Shown: in pieces, positions 63,503 through 64,000 of the stretch
Layout: each line of letters opens with the position of its first letter
How positions within the stretch are numbered: position 1 is the stretch's first letter
Assembly (NCBI GenBank): GCA_900540995.1
Contig: UQHO01000004.1
Coordinates: 21,993 to 85,992, forward strand
DNA: 64,000 bases
Direction: 5' to 3'
DNA from: an uncultured Collinsella sp.
GTDB lineage: Bacteria; Actinomycetota; Coriobacteriia; Coriobacteriales; Coriobacteriaceae
Made by a program: the position numbers and the translations under genes
The notes under the pieces: generated by a model
Databases searched by the model: none
Seen by the model: only the letters and a program-made list of their open reading frames with translations
What the model was told of the DNA's origin: nothing

Positions 63503-64000
63503 ATGTCCTCGACCTTTGGCAACGTCTTGCACTTAAGCATCTTCGGCCAGTCGCACTCTCCCGCCATCGGCTGCTCGCTCGATGGCATCCCGGCGGGCAT
63601 CGCCGTGGACCAGGAGAAGCTGCAGGCCTTCCTCAACCGTCGCGCCCCCGGTCGCGACGAGACCGCGACCAAACGCCGCGAGGCCGACGCCGCCCACATC
63701 ATCGCCGGTATTGTCGATGGACATACCACCGGAGCGCCCATTGCAGCGATTATCGAGAACACCAACACGCGCTCCAAGGATTACTCCGAGCTGCGCCGCA
63801 AGCCCCGCCCCGGGCACGCAGACTTTCCGGCGCGTGTGAAGTACCACAACATGCACGACGTCGCCGGCGGCGGGCACTTCTCCGGCCGTCTGACGGCCCC
63901 TCTATGCATCGCCGGCGGGATCGCGCTGCAGGCGCTCGAGGCCCGCGGCATTCAGGTCATGGCGCACGTCGCGCAGATCGGCGGCATCTCCGACCTGCCG
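63503..64000 (+). CDS. aroC: chorismate synthase, partial (C-terminus beyond window end)
   Basis: Anti-1,4-elimination of EPSP to chorismate with reduced FMN. The first 166 codons are present: FGQSHSPAIGCSLDGIPAG near residue 14, RRAPGRDETATKRREAD near residue 46, RPGHADFPARVKY and GGGHFSGRLTAPLCIAGG near residue 122. AGGAGG lies 6 nt before the ATG. Stop codon outside the window. Confidence 0.95.
   Translation, partial: MSSTFGNVLHLSIFGQSHSPAIGCSLDGIPAGIAVDQEKLQAFLNRRAPGRDETATKRREADAAHIIAGIVDGHTTGAPIAAIIENTNTRSKDYSELRRKPRPGHADFPARVKYHNMHDVAGGGHFSGRLTAPLCIAGGIALQALEARGIQVMAHVAQIGGISDLP

Overview
The window is a gene-dense, high-GC stretch of a low-redundancy Gram-positive chromosome. GC-rich third codon positions, frequent TTG and GTG starts backed by good Shine-Dalgarno sequences, a bifunctional AdhE next to a phosphotransferase, a split GlyQ/GlyS glycyl-tRNA synthetase and Firmicute-like gene order all point to an anaerobic actinobacterium of the class Coriobacteriia, most probably Collinsella or a close relative. 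The genus is an inference from gene content; no marker was compared.

Layout. 1-5143 (minus): pyrimidine operon pyrR-pyrB-pyrC-pyrK-pyrD-pyrF behind a leader that folds as a PyrR-type attenuator. 5384-5760 (plus): rpmB (L28). 5762-6803: a REP-associated tyrosine transposase (RAYT) gene bracketed by inverted pairs of short repeats. 6883-10518 (plus): adhE and an aminoglycoside-phosphotransferase-like gene. 10697-19048 (minus): pyrH-frr-uppS-cdsA-dxr-rseP-ispG-proS (UMP kinase, ribosome recycling, isoprenoid and lipid precursors). 19166-20809 (minus): rpsB-tsf. 21029-26238 (minus): yraN-comM-dprA-trmFO-xerC. 26428-27651 (minus): rplS and rnhB. 27861-34923 (minus): glyQ-glyS-ppsR-ppdK, with ppdK broken by a small palindromic insertion. 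34983-37473 (minus): rpsP-khpA-rimM-trmD-lepB. 37675-38928 (plus): dinB, possibly leaderless. 39024-43026 (minus): rplU-rpmA-obgE-nadD-yqeK-rsfS. 43094-52699 (minus): mreB-mreC-mreD-mrdA-rodA, a DUF697-like protein, and the radical SAM/DUF2344 pair. 52815-58744 (minus): TPR membrane protein, cyclophilin, zinc-ribbon membrane protein, P-type ATPase. 58822-58897 (minus): tRNA-Arg(CCG). 59102-64000 (plus): aroF-tyrA-aroB-aroA-aroC.

Most of the window is core metabolism and cell-envelope or translation housekeeping, in blocks whose order resembles Firmicutes (rpsP-trmD-rplS-rnhB-dprA-trmFO-xerC-rpsB-tsf-pyrH-frr-uppS-cdsA-dxr-rseP-proS; mreBCD...radical SAM...rplU-rpmA-obgE-nadD-yqeK-rsfS). No phage, CRISPR, defence island or secondary-metabolite cluster is visible. 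The unusual points are small: (i) the RAYT element and two dispersed palindromes that share part of its terminal repeat sequence; (ii) a 46-nt palindromic insertion that frameshifts ppdK; (iii) xerC, whose coding signal extends upstream of any ATG, GTG or TTG to an AUA next to the trmFO stop; (iv) a winged-helix-like insert in the RseP-type protease; (v) the PyrR leader; (vi) possible cis elements before adhE, ppdK and aroF. Start codons were chosen by Shine-Dalgarno spacing and family alignment, and often differ from the longest open frame.
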